A DNA stretch of 64,000 nucleotides from Ectopseudomonas guguanensis (GTDB lineage: Bacteria; Pseudomonadota; Gammaproteobacteria; Pseudomonadales; Pseudomonadaceae), in assembly GCF_900104265.1 (NCBI RefSeq), contig NZ_FNJJ01000002.1:111370-175369 (forward strand), written 5' to 3'. Under the pieces are notes generated by a model, which saw nothing but the letters and a program-made list of their open reading frames with translations, was not told the origin of the DNA and searched no databases. Below, one piece after another: positions 50,638 to 60,123 of this stretch. Within the stretch, counting starts at the first letter, position 1; each line of letters begins with the position of its first letter. The position numbers were made by a program, and so were the translations under genes.

Positions 50638-51732
50638 TCAGGGCCGGTGCGGACGCGAGAGAAACTCGTGCGACTGCATCTCCAGCAGGCGGCTCAGGGT
50701 GCGCTGGAATTCGAAGCTCAGGCGGCCACCGGTATACAGGTCCTTGAGCTCCACCTCGGCAGAGATGATCAGCTTGACGTTGCGGTCGTAGAACTCGTCC
50801 ACCAGGTTGATGAAGCGACGCGCCATGTCGTCCTTGGCCACGCCCATCTGTTCGACATTGGCCAGGATCACCGCGTGGAAGATCTTGCCCAGCTCGATGT
50901 AGTCATTCTGGCTACGCGGGCCGTCGCAGAGTTCGCGGAACTCGAACCAGGCCACGTCTTCGCACACGCGCACGGCATTGATCGCGCGGTTCTCGATCAT
51001 CAGCGCCTCGTTCTCCACCATATGGGTGCAGTCCGGCAGCAGGCTCTGGAAGCTCTTGCGCAGGCTGTCCTCGGCCGCCGGGCCGAGCGGGAAATGGAAC
51101 AGCTCGGCCTGCTCCAGCGCACGCAGGCGGTAGTCGACGCCGCTGTCGACGTTGACGATGTCGGTGTGCTGCTTGAGCAGGGCGATAGCCGGCAGGAAGC
51201 GGGCGCGTTGCAGGCCGTCCTTGTACAGGCCGTCCGGCACGATGTTGGAGGTGGCGACCAGCGACACGCCGTTCTTGAACAGCTCCTCGAGCAGCGTGGC
51301 GAGGATCATCGCGTCGGTAATGTCGCTGACGAAGAACTCGTCGAAGCAGATCACCCGTGCCTCGTCGGCGAAGCGCTTGCCGATGATGGTCAGCGGGTTC
51401 TTCTCGCCCTTGAGGGTCTTCATCTCCTCGTGCACGCGCTTCATGAAGCGGTGGAAATGGGTGCGCATCTTCTGCTCGAACGGCAGCGCATCGAAGAAGG
51501 TGTCGACCAGATAGGTCTTGCCGCGCCCGACGCCGCCCCAGAAGTACAGGCCCTTGACCGGCCCTTGCGGCTTCTTGCCGAACAGCTTGCCCATCAGCCC
51601 GGACTTGCCCTGGTCGCGCGCGATCAGATCGTCGTACAGACGCTGCAGGTGGCGGACGGCATTTTCCTGGGCCGCATCATGGAAGAAGTCGGGCCGTTTG
51701 AGGTCGGCCTGATAACGCTCTAAGGGGGTCAT
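50638..51732 (-). CDS. zapE: Cell division ATPase ZapE (AFG1 family)
   Basis: 364-aa P-loop ATPase associated with the Z-ring in E. coli. Walker A GGVGRGKTYLVD, THFHRFMKRVHEEM, Walker B VICFDEFFVSDITDAMIL, and sensor region LVATSNIVPDGLYKDGLQRARFLPAI; C-terminal FARRF-like and DRNVKLIISAEVELKDLY. Length and order of motifs fit ZapE/YhcM. A single gene with no close partner on its strand. Confidence 0.94.
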   Translation of the reverse strand: MTPLERYQADLKRPDFFHDAAQENAVRHLQRLYDDLIARDQGKSGLMGKLFGKKPQGPVKGLYFWGGVGRGKTYLVDTFFDALPFEQKMRTHFHRFMKRVHEEMKTLKGEKNPLTIIGKRFADEARVICFDEFFVSDITDAMILATLLEELFKNGVSLVATSNIVPDGLYKDGLQRARFLPAIALLKQHTDIVNVDSGVDYRLRALEQAELFHFPLGPAAEDSLRKSFQSLLPDCTHMVENEALMIENRAINAVRVCEDVAWFEFRELCDGPRSQNDYIELGKIFHAVILANVEQMGVAKDDMARRFINLVDEFYDRNVKLIISAEVELKDLYTGGRLSFEFQRTLSRLLEMQSHEFLSRPHRP

Positions 51733-51751
51733 GATTCGTTAGCCGGGCAAG

Positions 51752-51787
51752 TAAAAACGGGGGCGTCACTTTAGCGACGCCCCCGTT
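51752..51787 (-). terminator. Hairpin terminator upstream of zapE, trpS side
   Basis: Eleven-bp stem ACGGGGGCGTC/GACGCCCCCGT with an 8-nt loop and minus-strand TTTTTAC. It would stop transcription coming from trpS before zapE. Confidence 0.85.
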
Positions 51788-51815
51788 GGTTGGCAATCGG
51801 TGCAAGCTAGGCACA

Positions 51816-51924
51816 CTCCCTCTCCCATTTATGGGAGAGGGTCGGGGAGAGGGCAGGCCGACGACGCGGTGCACCGGACAACCCTCTCCCCCAGCCCCTC
51901 TCCCGCAAGCGGGAGAGGGGAGCA
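51816..51924. repeat. CCCTCTCCC palindromic repeat element
   Basis: Two hairpins, CCTCTCCC-ATTTAT-GGGAGAGG and CCCCTCTCCCGC-AA-GCGGGAGAGGGG, bracket ~50 nt. A fragment of the same family is at 54823-54866. Widespread intergenic element type; it ends 10 nt before the trpS stop. Confidence 0.7.
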
Positions 51925-51933
51925 AAAGCCTCT

Positions 51934-53280
51934 TCACCCCTGTGGCGCCAGCGCCTCACGCAGACGGGCGATGGCATCTTCCAGCGCCTGACCATCAGCG
52001 AATTCCGGGCTGCTGGCCACGTTCTCGCCATCGATCCATACCGAGAACGCCAGACCTTCGGCGCGCACATCCAGCGGCTCGCCGGATTGCAGGCGTTTGT
52101 TGATCATCCCGGCCGACTTGCCATCGGCGAAGGATTTCGACAGCAGCAGTTGCTCGCCATCGGCGTCCAGCAGGCGGAAGCGAAAGCTACCGTCGTCGTC
52201 GCGGAAGCTGACGAAGCGTGCGCTCTTGCTGGCCTTCTTCTTCTCGCCGGCAGCCACCTGCACCTGCTCACGGAACGAGCGCAGGCCCACGGCCTCACGC
52301 AGCTCGCCGAGGAATGGCGTGGCGATCTTGCGCGCCTTGGCCGCACCGGCGAGGAGGATGTCTTCCAGATCGGCCGGCCGGGCGATCAGCGCATTGTAGC
52401 GCTCGCGTGCCTCGCCCAGGGTGTCCTCAAGCAGTTGGTACAGGCGGTTCTTCGCCTCACCCCAGGCCAGGCCGCCCTCCAAGTCAGCGCGGAACTCGGC
52501 CTGCTGCGACTGGCTGGCGAAGGCCTGGTACAGGGTGTACAGGTGAGAGCCCTCGGCGTCCTTGGGCTCGTCGGGCAGCCTGGAGTCGGTGACGATGCGC
52601 GCCACGGCGTCCTTGAGCTGCTTGGCGCTGCCGAACAGCGGGATGGTGTTGTCGTAGCTCTTGCTCATCTTGCGTCCATCGAGCCCCGGCAGCGTCGCCA
52701 CCTCCTCCTCGATCACCACCTCGGGCAGCACGAACAGTTCCTTGCCCTTGCCAAACAGGTGGTTGAAACGCTGGCCGATGTCGCGGGCCATTTCCACATG
52801 CTGGATCTGATCACGACCGACCGGCACCTTCTGCGCGTTGAACATCAGGATGTCCGCCGCCATCAGTACCGGGTAGCTGAACAGGCCCATGGTCACGCCG
52901 GCATCCGGGTCTTCACCGGCTTCGACGTTCTTGTCCACCGAAGCCTTGTAGGCGTGGGCGCGGTTGAGCAGGCCCTTGCCGGCGACACAGGTCAGCAGCC
53001 AGCACAGTTCGGGAATCTCGGGAATGTCGGACTGGCGGTAGAAGGTCGCCTTGTCGGTGTCCAGGCCCAGGGCCAGCCAGGTCGCGGCGATTTCCAGACG
53101 CGAGCGCTGGATGCGCGCCGGGTCGTCGCACTTTATCAGCGCATGATAGTCGGCAAGGAAATAGAACGAGTCCATCTGCGGGTCACGGCTGGCCGCGATG
53201 GCCGGTCGAATGGCACCGGCGTAGTTGCCCAGGTGCGGCGTGCCGGTGGTGGTGATGCCAGTGAGGATACGGGTGGTCAT
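51934..53280 (-). CDS. trpS: Tryptophanyl-tRNA synthetase with C-terminal extension
   Basis: 448-aa class I aminoacyl-tRNA synthetase charging tRNA-Trp. HIGH-type motif [35 protein letters not shown], and KMSKS in [15 protein letters not shown]. The catalytic and anticodon parts end near residue 340. About 105 residues follow that are absent from the E. coli enzyme (334 aa), containing [42 protein letters not shown], which looks like a YegP/DUF1508-type beta unit. From memory PAO1 TrpS is the same length, so the extension is a Pseudomonas feature. The start MTTRILTG is supported by homology. Confidence 0.95.
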   Translation of the reverse strand: MTTRILTGITTTGTPHLGNYAGAIRPAIAASRDPQMDSFYFLADYHALIKCDDPARIQRSRLEIAATWLALGLDTDKATFYRQSDIPEIPELCWLLTCVAGKGLLNRAHAYKASVDKNVEAGEDPDAGVTMGLFSYPVLMAADILMFNAQKVPVGRDQIQHVEMARDIGQRFNHLFGKGKELFVLPEVVIEEEVATLPGLDGRKMSKSYDNTIPLFGSAKQLKDAVARIVTDSRLPDEPKDAEGSHLYTLYQAFASQSQQAEFRADLEGGLAWGEAKNRLYQLLEDTLGEARERYNALIARPADLEDILLAGAAKARKIATPFLGELREAVGLRSFREQVQVAAGEKKKASKSARFVSFRDDDGSFRFRLLDADGEQLLLSKSFADGKSAGMINKRLQSGEPLDVRAEGLAFSVWIDGENVASSPEFADGQALEDAIARLREALAPQG

Positions 53281-53359
53281 GTTCGGATTCGCTTTGCTTG
53301 AACCATCTCGAAGATCACGCGGGCTACAGCCGCGCAATGCCTCGAATGCCGGATTGATC

Positions 53360-53381
53360 GTAGGGTGCGCCGCGCGCACCA
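53360..53381. repeat. Dispersed GGTGCGC palindromic repeat, copy 4
   Basis: GTAGGGTGCGCCGCGCGCACCA just upstream of trpS, inverted relative to copy 1. Confidence 0.5.
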
Positions 53382-53415
53382 GTATTTGGGTACGCAGGGC
53401 GCCCCTGCGCCAGGC

Positions 53416-54048
53416 TCACAGACGCGGCAGAAGGAGGTCCTTCAGATCGGTCAGTTTGCCGTGAAAGAAGTGGCCGCATTCTGCCACTTTCAGCAGCTCA
53501 TGGGCACGTCCGAGGTGAGCCGACCAGTCGTAGACCGCCTGCGGTTCGACCACCTCGTCGCTGTCGGGCTGGATCACCACCATCGGGCACTGGCTGGCGG
53601 ACGGTGTTTCAGCCGTCAGACGATGCACTGCCGGCGCCACCATGAACAGCTTGCTCGGCACCTGGCCACGCGCCTCCAGGCGTGCCCCCAGCGCAGCGGC
53701 GACGAAGCCGCCGAAGGAAAAGCCCAGCAGGGTAATCGGCAGATGCGGGTACTTGTCCTGCAACCAGGCGGCCACGGCTTCGGCGTCATCCACCTCGCCC
53801 GTGCCCATGTCGTGAGCCCCGGCACTGGCGCCAACACCGCGGTAATTGAAACGCAATGTGTGATAACCACAGTCACGCGCGCTGCGCTGCAGGGTGGACA
53901 CCACCTTGTTGAGCATGGTGCCGCCCTGTACCGGATTGGGATGACAGACCAGCGCCACACCCTGGGCGTCCGGTACCTCCAGCAGAAGGGCTTCGAGTTG
54001 GCCCACCGGGCCTTGAATGAAAAGAGGGGTTTCGCGACTGAGCAACAC
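53416..54048 (-). CDS. Alpha/beta hydrolase
   Basis: 210-aa serine hydrolase fold. HPNPVQGGTMLNKVV near the oxyanion site, HTLRFNYRGVGASAG, nucleophile elbow GFSFGG, acid in IQPDSDEVV, and His in CGHFFHGKL. No signal peptide. Close to the YfhR/PA4440 type of small cytoplasmic hydrolases; substrate unknown. GTG start preceded by GGAG. Confidence 0.9.
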   Translation of the reverse strand: MLLSRETPLFIQGPVGQLEALLLEVPDAQGVALVCHPNPVQGGTMLNKVVSTLQRSARDCGYHTLRFNYRGVGASAGAHDMGTGEVDDAEAVAAWLQDKYPHLPITLLGFSFGGFVAAALGARLEARGQVPSKLFMVAPAVHRLTAETPSASQCPMVVIQPDSDEVVEPQAVYDWSAHLGRAHELLKVAECGHFFHGKLTDLKDLLLPRL

Positions 54049-54310
54049 TGAACTCCGTGACCCCGCAACGGGTCGACTCGTCTAGCAAACTGCCTGTGCG
54101 GCAAATGAACCTGTTCAGCGCCTCGAGCGCTCGCGCAATGCAAGGCGAAAACAGGAGAGGAAGCGGAGTGTACTGTTGTACATGAGCATTCCGAACCTGT
54201 TTTTAATGCAGCAGGGCCGACGCGCAGTAGACTCTGAGCAGGTTCTGGTCGTATACAGCACAGGCTCAAGCCGCTAACGTAAAGCAAAGCCGTTTTGAGA
54301 GGAAGGACTC

Positions 54311-54742
54311 GTGGAACAGACCGTTACAGCCTGGTTGATACCCGCTCTGACCCTGGTGGTCGGCATCGCCGTGGGCTTTGTGCTCGCCCGCCTGGCCCCC
54401 AATGCTGCACCGGGCCGTACACAGCGGCAGATGGATGAAATGCAGGCGCGCTTCGAGGCCTACCAGAACGAAGTGGTGACCCACTTCAACACCACCGCCA
54501 GCCTGGTGAAGAAACTCACCCAGAGCTACCAGGATGTGCAGGAACATCTGTCCGACGGTGCCAACCGCCTGGCGCTGGACGAGCTGACCCGTCAGCGCCT
54601 GCTGGCTACCCTGAACAGCACCGAAGCCGGCGAGAAGCGCGAGCGCCTGACGCCGCCGAAGAACTACGAAATGCCCAAGGACTATGCGCCGAAGAGCGAC
54701 GGTCCCGGCATGCTGGACGAGAGCTACGGGCTGAAGAAGTAA
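54311..54742 (+). CDS. zapG: YhcB/ZapG family membrane protein (DUF1043)
   Basis: 143 aa. One N-terminal TM helix (VTAWLIPALTLVVGIAVGFVLARLA), a coiled-coil domain (RTQRQMDEMQARFEAYQNEVVTHFNTTASLVKKLTQSYQDVQEHLSDGANRLA), and a disordered tail with PPKNYEMPKDYAPK. E. coli YhcB/ZapG links cell division with envelope growth. GTG start with AGGAAGGA upstream; its own terminator follows. Confidence 0.9.
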   Translation: MEQTVTAWLIPALTLVVGIAVGFVLARLAPNAAPGRTQRQMDEMQARFEAYQNEVVTHFNTTASLVKKLTQSYQDVQEHLSDGANRLALDELTRQRLLATLNSTEAGEKRERLTPPKNYEMPKDYAPKSDGPGMLDESYGLKK

Positions 54743-54762
54743 CCCATCAGGCAGAAACACCG

Positions 54763-54787
54763 AGCCCCGACATGTCGGGGCTTTTTA
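54763..54787 (+). terminator. Terminator of zapG
   Basis: Perfect 20-bp palindrome AGCCCCGACA/TGTCGGGGCT followed by TTTTA. Confidence 0.9.
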
Positions 54788-54947
54788 TTGGGTATCAATT
54801 GTAGGAGCGGCCGAGCTCGATCAGTCCCCTCGCCCCTCCGGGGAGAGGGTTAAGGAGAGGGGAGCCAAACGTGTGCAACCTTAAGTGACCAGCATTACCG
54901 TATTGCGGGGCTTTTGATTGAGCGTGGTTGCGGGCTACGCGGGACGA

Positions 54948-55006
54948 TAGGAGCGAATTCATTCGCGATCATCGTAAGCCCACATCGCGAATGAATTCGC
55001 TCCTAC
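54948..55006. repeat. REPIN of a second sequence class
   Basis: Perfect 22-bp inverted arms TAGGAGCGAATTCATTCGCG.. and ..CGCGAATGAATTCGCTCCTA around a 15-nt middle. The head TAGGAGCGA is shared with the other REPs but the stem differs (AATTCATT instead of GCTCTGCT). Confidence 0.85.
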
Positions 55007-55025
55007 AAAAGACACCCCACAAACG

Positions 55026-55053
55026 ACGAGCCCCGCTACTAGGCGGGGCTCGT
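55026..55053 (-). terminator. Hairpin after cysNC
   Basis: Stem ACGAGCCCCGC/GCGGGGCTCGT, 6-nt loop, followed on the minus strand by CGTTTG; a weak U-tract. Confidence 0.55.
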
Positions 55054-55067
55054 TGCAATGCATGTGC

Positions 55068-56963
55068 TTAGATCGCGCCGCGGCTGCGCAGCAGGTCCAG
55101 CACCGCCTTGACGCCCTCCTCGACCGACTGCGTCTGGGTGTCGATCACCAGATCGGCATCCAGCGGCACGTCATAGGGGAAGCCCTCGCCCGGAATATTG
55201 TCGCCACCGGCGGCATACAGCCCCTGCGGGTCGCGTTCACGGCAGACCTGCGGCGAGGCCTGCACGTAGACGGTAACCAGGCGTTCACCGCCGATCAGCG
55301 CCTTGGCCTGCTCACGACCTTCAGCATCCGGGGCGACGAAGGCGGCCAGGGCGATCATCCCGGCCTCGTTGAACTGACGCGCCACATGGGCGGCGCGGCG
55401 CCAGTTCTCGGCGCGGCCGGCGCGATCCTGCGGCAGCCCCTTGTTCAGGTCGTGACGCAGGTTCTGCCCGTCGAGCACGTATACCGCACGGCCCATATCG
55501 AACAGCTTGCGTTCCACGGCATAGGCCAGGGTGCTCTTGCCGGCACCGGACAGGCCGCTGAACAGCACGGTGGCCGGCTGCTGGCCGAAGCGTGCGGCGC
55601 GCTCCTCGGTCGATACATGCGCCAGACGCCCGTGCTGGCCGCCGCCATGGGCGATCGGGTCGGCGATGATCATGCCGGCGCCGACAGTGCCATTGGTCAG
55701 GCGGTCGATGACGATGAAGGCACCGGTGGTGCGGTTGTACTCGTAGCCATCCAGGGCAATCGGCGCGTCCAGGGCGACCTTGACCCGGCCGATTTCGTTG
55801 AGCTTCAGCTCGCTGGCCGCGCCCTGCTCCAGGGTGTTGACGTCGACGCGATGAACGATGCTCGGGATCGAGCCCGGCACATAGCTGGTGGCGCGCTTGA
55901 TGTCGTACTTCTTGCCCGGCAGCATCGGCTCTTCGCCCATCCACACCAGCATGGCCTCGAAACTGTCGGTGACCTGCGGACGATTGTCGGCATGCACCAG
56001 CATGTCGCCGCGCGACACGTCGATCTCGTCTTCCAGGGTCAGGGTGATGGCCTGGCCCGGACCGGCGTGCTCCAGCTCGCCCTCGAAGGTGACGATGGAC
56101 TTGACCCGGCTGGTCTTGCCCGACGGCAGTGCCATCACTTCGTCGCCCTTGCGCACGATGCCGCTGGCCAGGGTGCCGGCGAAGCCGCGGAAGTTCAGAT
56201 TGGGACGGTTGACGTACTGCACCGGGAAGCGCAGATCGTCGAAGTTGCGATCACCCGCCACCTCCACGGTTTCGAGAATTTCCATCAGCGACTGGCCGTC
56301 GTACCAGGGCGAGCGCTCGGACTTGTTGACCACGTTGTCGCCCTTGAGCGCCGACATGGGCACGAAGTGCAGGGTGGTCGGCTTCAGGCCGATCTTGTCG
56401 GCGAAGGCCAGGTAGTCGGCCTTGATCTGCTCGAACACGTCCTGATCGAAGTCCTTGAGGTCCATCTTGTTGACCGCGACGACGATATGCTTGATGCCCA
56501 GCAGAGAGGCGATGAAGCTGTGGCGCTTGGTCTGGGTCTGCACACCGTAACGGGCGTCGATCAGGATGATCGCCAGGTCACACGTAGATGCCCCAGTGGC
56601 CATATTGCGGGTGTACTGCTCATGGCCGGGGGTGTCGGCGATGATGAACTTGCGCTTGGCGGTGCTGAAATAGCGGTAGGCCACGTCGATGGTGATGCCC
56701 TGCTCGCGCTCGGCCTGCAGACCGTCGACCAGCAGCGCCAGATCGATGTCATCGCCGGTGGTGCCGACCTTCTTCGAGTCGCGGCTGATGGCCTCCAGAT
56801 GGTCCTCGTAGATCATCTTGGAGTCGTGCAGCAGGCGCCCGATCAGGGTGCTCTTGCCGTCGTCGACGTTGCCGCAGGTGAGGAAGCGCAGCAGCTCCTT
56901 GCGTTCGTGCTGGGCCAGGTAGGCGAGGATGTCCTCGCTGATCAGATCAGACTGGTGACTCAT
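55068..56963 (-). CDS. cysNC: CysN-CysC fusion: sulfate adenylyltransferase subunit 1 / APS kinase
   Basis: 631-aa bifunctional protein of sulfate activation. The N-terminal EF-Tu-like GTPase (CysN, ~1-440) has [33 protein letters not shown] and VNKMDL; the C-terminal APS kinase (CysC, ~450-631) has P-loop [40 protein letters not shown], and a C-terminal [18 protein letters not shown]. It drives ATP sulfurylase (with CysD) and then makes PAPS. 12 nt after cysD. Confidence 0.96.
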   Translation of the reverse strand: MSHQSDLISEDILAYLAQHERKELLRFLTCGNVDDGKSTLIGRLLHDSKMIYEDHLEAISRDSKKVGTTGDDIDLALLVDGLQAEREQGITIDVAYRYFSTAKRKFIIADTPGHEQYTRNMATGASTCDLAIILIDARYGVQTQTKRHSFIASLLGIKHIVVAVNKMDLKDFDQDVFEQIKADYLAFADKIGLKPTTLHFVPMSALKGDNVVNKSERSPWYDGQSLMEILETVEVAGDRNFDDLRFPVQYVNRPNLNFRGFAGTLASGIVRKGDEVMALPSGKTSRVKSIVTFEGELEHAGPGQAITLTLEDEIDVSRGDMLVHADNRPQVTDSFEAMLVWMGEEPMLPGKKYDIKRATSYVPGSIPSIVHRVDVNTLEQGAASELKLNEIGRVKVALDAPIALDGYEYNRTTGAFIVIDRLTNGTVGAGMIIADPIAHGGGQHGRLAHVSTEERAARFGQQPATVLFSGLSGAGKSTLAYAVERKLFDMGRAVYVLDGQNLRHDLNKGLPQDRAGRAENWRRAAHVARQFNEAGMIALAAFVAPDAEGREQAKALIGGERLVTVYVQASPQVCRERDPQGLYAAGGDNIPGEGFPYDVPLDADLVIDTQTQSVEEGVKAVLDLLRSRGAI

Positions 56964-56975
56964 GATGAGGAATCC

Positions 56976-57893
56976 TTAGAAGTAGCCCTGGCGTTTCTTT
57001 TCTTCCATCGAACCGGCGGCGTCGTGGTCGATGACCCGGCCCTGACGTTCGCTGGTCTTGGTCAGGAGCATTTCCTGGATGATGTCCGGCAGGGTCGCCG
57101 CGGTGGACTCCACCGCACCGGTCAGCGGGTAACAGCCCAGGGTACGGAAGCGCACCATCTTCTTGTGGATGCTGGCCTTCTGCTCGGGCGTCAGGTAGTT
57201 GAGGATGCGCTCGTCATCGATCATCACCAGCGTGCCGTTGAGCTCCACGACTTCACGCTCGGCGGCGAAGTACAGCGGCACGATCGGGATCTGCTCCAGG
57301 TAGATGTATTGCCAGATGTCCAGCTCGGTCCAGTTCGACAGCGGGAAGACGCGGATCGACTCGCCCTTCTTGACCTTGCCGTTGTACACGTTCCACAGCT
57401 CGGGGCGCTGGTTCTTCGGGTCCCAGCGGTGCTTGCTGTCGCGGAAGGAGTAAACGCGCTCCTTGGCACGCGACTTTTCCTCGTCGCGGCGCGCGCCACC
57501 GAAGGCGGCGTCGAAGCCGTACTTGTCCAGCGCCTGCTTGAGGCCCTCGGTCTTCATCACGTCGGTGTGCTTGGCACTGCCGTAGGTGAAGGGGTTCATG
57601 TCCTGCGCCACACCATCGGGGTTGATGTGGGTGATCAGCTCCAGGCCCATCTCGCTGACCATCTTCTCGCGGAAGCGGTACATCTCCTGGAATTTCCAGC
57701 GGGTGTCGACGTGCAGCACCGGGAAAGGCAGCTTGCCAGGGAAGAACGCCTTGCGGGCCAGATGCAGCATCACGGCTGAATCCTTGCCGATGGAATAGAG
57801 CATCACCGGGTTGTCGAATTCGGCGGCCACTTCACGAATGATGTGGATGCTTTCCGCCTCCAACTGCTTCAGATGGGTCAATTTGTCGAGCAT
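56976..57893 (-). CDS. cysD: Sulfate adenylyltransferase subunit 2
   Basis: 305-aa ATP sulfurylase catalytic subunit. [43 protein letters not shown] (PP-loop SIGKDS), [41 protein letters not shown], and [28 protein letters not shown]. First gene of the cysD-cysNC operon. From memory PAO1 has mltB1 upstream of it; that gene is absent here. Confidence 0.97.
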   Translation of the reverse strand: MLDKLTHLKQLEAESIHIIREVAAEFDNPVMLYSIGKDSAVMLHLARKAFFPGKLPFPVLHVDTRWKFQEMYRFREKMVSEMGLELITHINPDGVAQDMNPFTYGSAKHTDVMKTEGLKQALDKYGFDAAFGGARRDEEKSRAKERVYSFRDSKHRWDPKNQRPELWNVYNGKVKKGESIRVFPLSNWTELDIWQYIYLEQIPIVPLYFAAEREVVELNGTLVMIDDERILNYLTPEQKASIHKKMVRFRTLGCYPLTGAVESTAATLPDIIQEMLLTKTSERQGRVIDHDAAGSMEEKKRQGYF

Positions 57894-57982
57894 GGCTACT
57901 CACGGTTTGCTGTTATGGGGCCGGCGGGCCGTGGACGAGCGCGCACTCTATCACAGCACCTGCTTATACTCAGGGCACCGGT

Positions 57983-58042
57983 TAGATCGAAAAGATCTAG
58001 CGTTATAGCTGCAGGAAAGCCCGAATCAGACCGGATTCGGGC
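57983..58042 (-). terminator. Terminator overlapping the end of the Nif3-family gene
   Basis: Minus strand stem GCCCGAATC/GATTCGGGC with a 6-nt loop, then TTTCCTG; the stem spans the TGA stop of the gene. A second hairpin TAGATC/GATCTA follows at 57983-57999. Confidence 0.6.
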
Positions 58043-58784
58043 AGTCGATGAACAGGTGTTCGAGGGCGAAACGCCGTGCCAGATAATCGCCCAGCGCCTG
58101 CACGCCATAACGCTCGGTGGCATGGTGACCGGCGGCGATGAAGCTCACGCCATTCTCACGAGCGCTGTGGAAGGTCTGCTCCGAGGCTTCGCCGGTCAGG
58201 TACAGATCGACCCCGGCGGCAATCGCCTGATCGATATAGCCCTGCCCGCCGCCAGTGCACCAGCCGACCCGGCGAATCAGGCCCTCGCCCTCCACCAGCA
58301 GCGGCTCGCGCCCCAGCACCTGCTGCACATGGCGGGCAAAATCGATGGCGCTCATCGGTTCTTCCAGCGAGCCGACCAGGCCGACGGTGCGCGGGTTGTC
58401 CGGCTCCAGCGGGCCTTCGACGACGATGCCGAGCTGACGCGCCAGCTGCACGTTGTTGCCCACCTCGGGATGCACGTCCAGCGGCAGGTGATAGGCCAGC
58501 AGGCTGATATCGTTGGCCAGCAGCGCCTTCAGACGACGCTGCTTCATGCCGGTGACGCAGGGGTTCTCGCCTTTCCAGAAATAGCCGTGATGCACCAGCA
58601 GCACATCGGCCTCGGCTTCGATGGCGGCGTCGATCAGCGCCTGGCTGGCGGTAACGCCGCTGACGATGCGACTGACCTGCGGGCGGCCTTCGACCTGCAG
58701 GCCATTGGGGCAGTAATCGCTGATGCGCGACGCGGTCAGGAAAGCGTCAGCTTCTTGCACTAGCGTGGACAGGGCAATGGCCAT
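58026..58784 (-). CDS. Nif3-like dinuclear metal-center protein
   Basis: 252 aa of the Nif3/YbgI family. Metal-ligand motifs: DVLLVHHGYFWKG (His pair) near residue 70, ISLLAYHLPLDVHPEVGNN, and the C-terminal ENGVSFIAAGHHATERYGVQAL (His, Glu). E. coli YbgI binds two metal ions; GTP cyclohydrolase I-type annotations are transferred and unproven. GAGAGGA precedes the ATG MAIALSTL. Divergent from algW. Confidence 0.92.
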   Translation of the reverse strand: MAIALSTLVQEADAFLTASRISDYCPNGLQVEGRPQVSRIVSGVTASQALIDAAIEAEADVLLVHHGYFWKGENPCVTGMKQRRLKALLANDISLLAYHLPLDVHPEVGNNVQLARQLGIVVEGPLEPDNPRTVGLVGSLEEPMSAIDFARHVQQVLGREPLLVEGEGLIRRVGWCTGGGQGYIDQAIAAGVDLYLTGEASEQTFHSARENGVSFIAAGHHATERYGVQALGDYLARRFALEHLFIDCPNPV

Positions 58785-58837
58785 GAAGATTCCTCTCAAG
58801 CTTTTGCGGGCCGCTGCCTAATTGGCGAGCACCTCAC

Positions 58838-58843
58838 TATAAT
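58838..58843 (+). promoter_or_regulatory. Possible -10 element of algW promoter
   Basis: Perfect TATAAT 51 nt before the algW ATG; the -35 position (TGCCTA) is poor. Confidence 0.35.
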
Positions 58844-58894
58844 GCGCCACCTTAAGGGCCACATTTGGCCCCCGCAACCCTCAGGATTGTCCCG

Positions 58895-60037
<1,143 letters not shown>

Positions 60038-60080
60038 TCGAAGAGCATTTTCATGTGGGAACTTTTCTCGACTGAGGTTA

Positions 60081-60106
60081 TTGTAATGTTATTACATAAA
60101 TTACAA
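60081..60106. promoter_or_regulatory. Zur-like palindromic operator before the TonB receptor
   Basis: TTGTAAT...ATTACAA ends enclose a perfect TGTAAT-GTT-ATTACA inverted repeat, in an AT-rich island of a GC-rich region. It resembles the proteobacterial Zur consensus GTAATGTTATAACATTAC at about 15 of 18 positions, better than the Fur box. Position is 18-43 nt before the start codon. Confidence 0.6.
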
Positions 60107-60123
60107 GCCTCTGGAGACTTCCC

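Larger units (their letters stand above)
54788..55067. other. Intergenic repeat cluster zapG-cysNC
   Basis: 280 bp without a gene. Holds a partial REP-like GTAGGAGCGG (54801), a CCCTCTCC-type fragment (54823-54866), a second-class REPIN (54948-55006) and the cysNC terminator. Confidence 0.7.

Noticed and set aside
55053-57779. 908-codon open frame opposite cysD-cysNC
   Set aside because: Antisense shadow running across two conserved genes and their gap; no ribosome binding site or family similarity.
60081-60106. Classical Fur box
   Set aside because: Alignment to the 19-bp Fur consensus gives only about half the positions; the Zur-like match is clearly better, though neither is proven.
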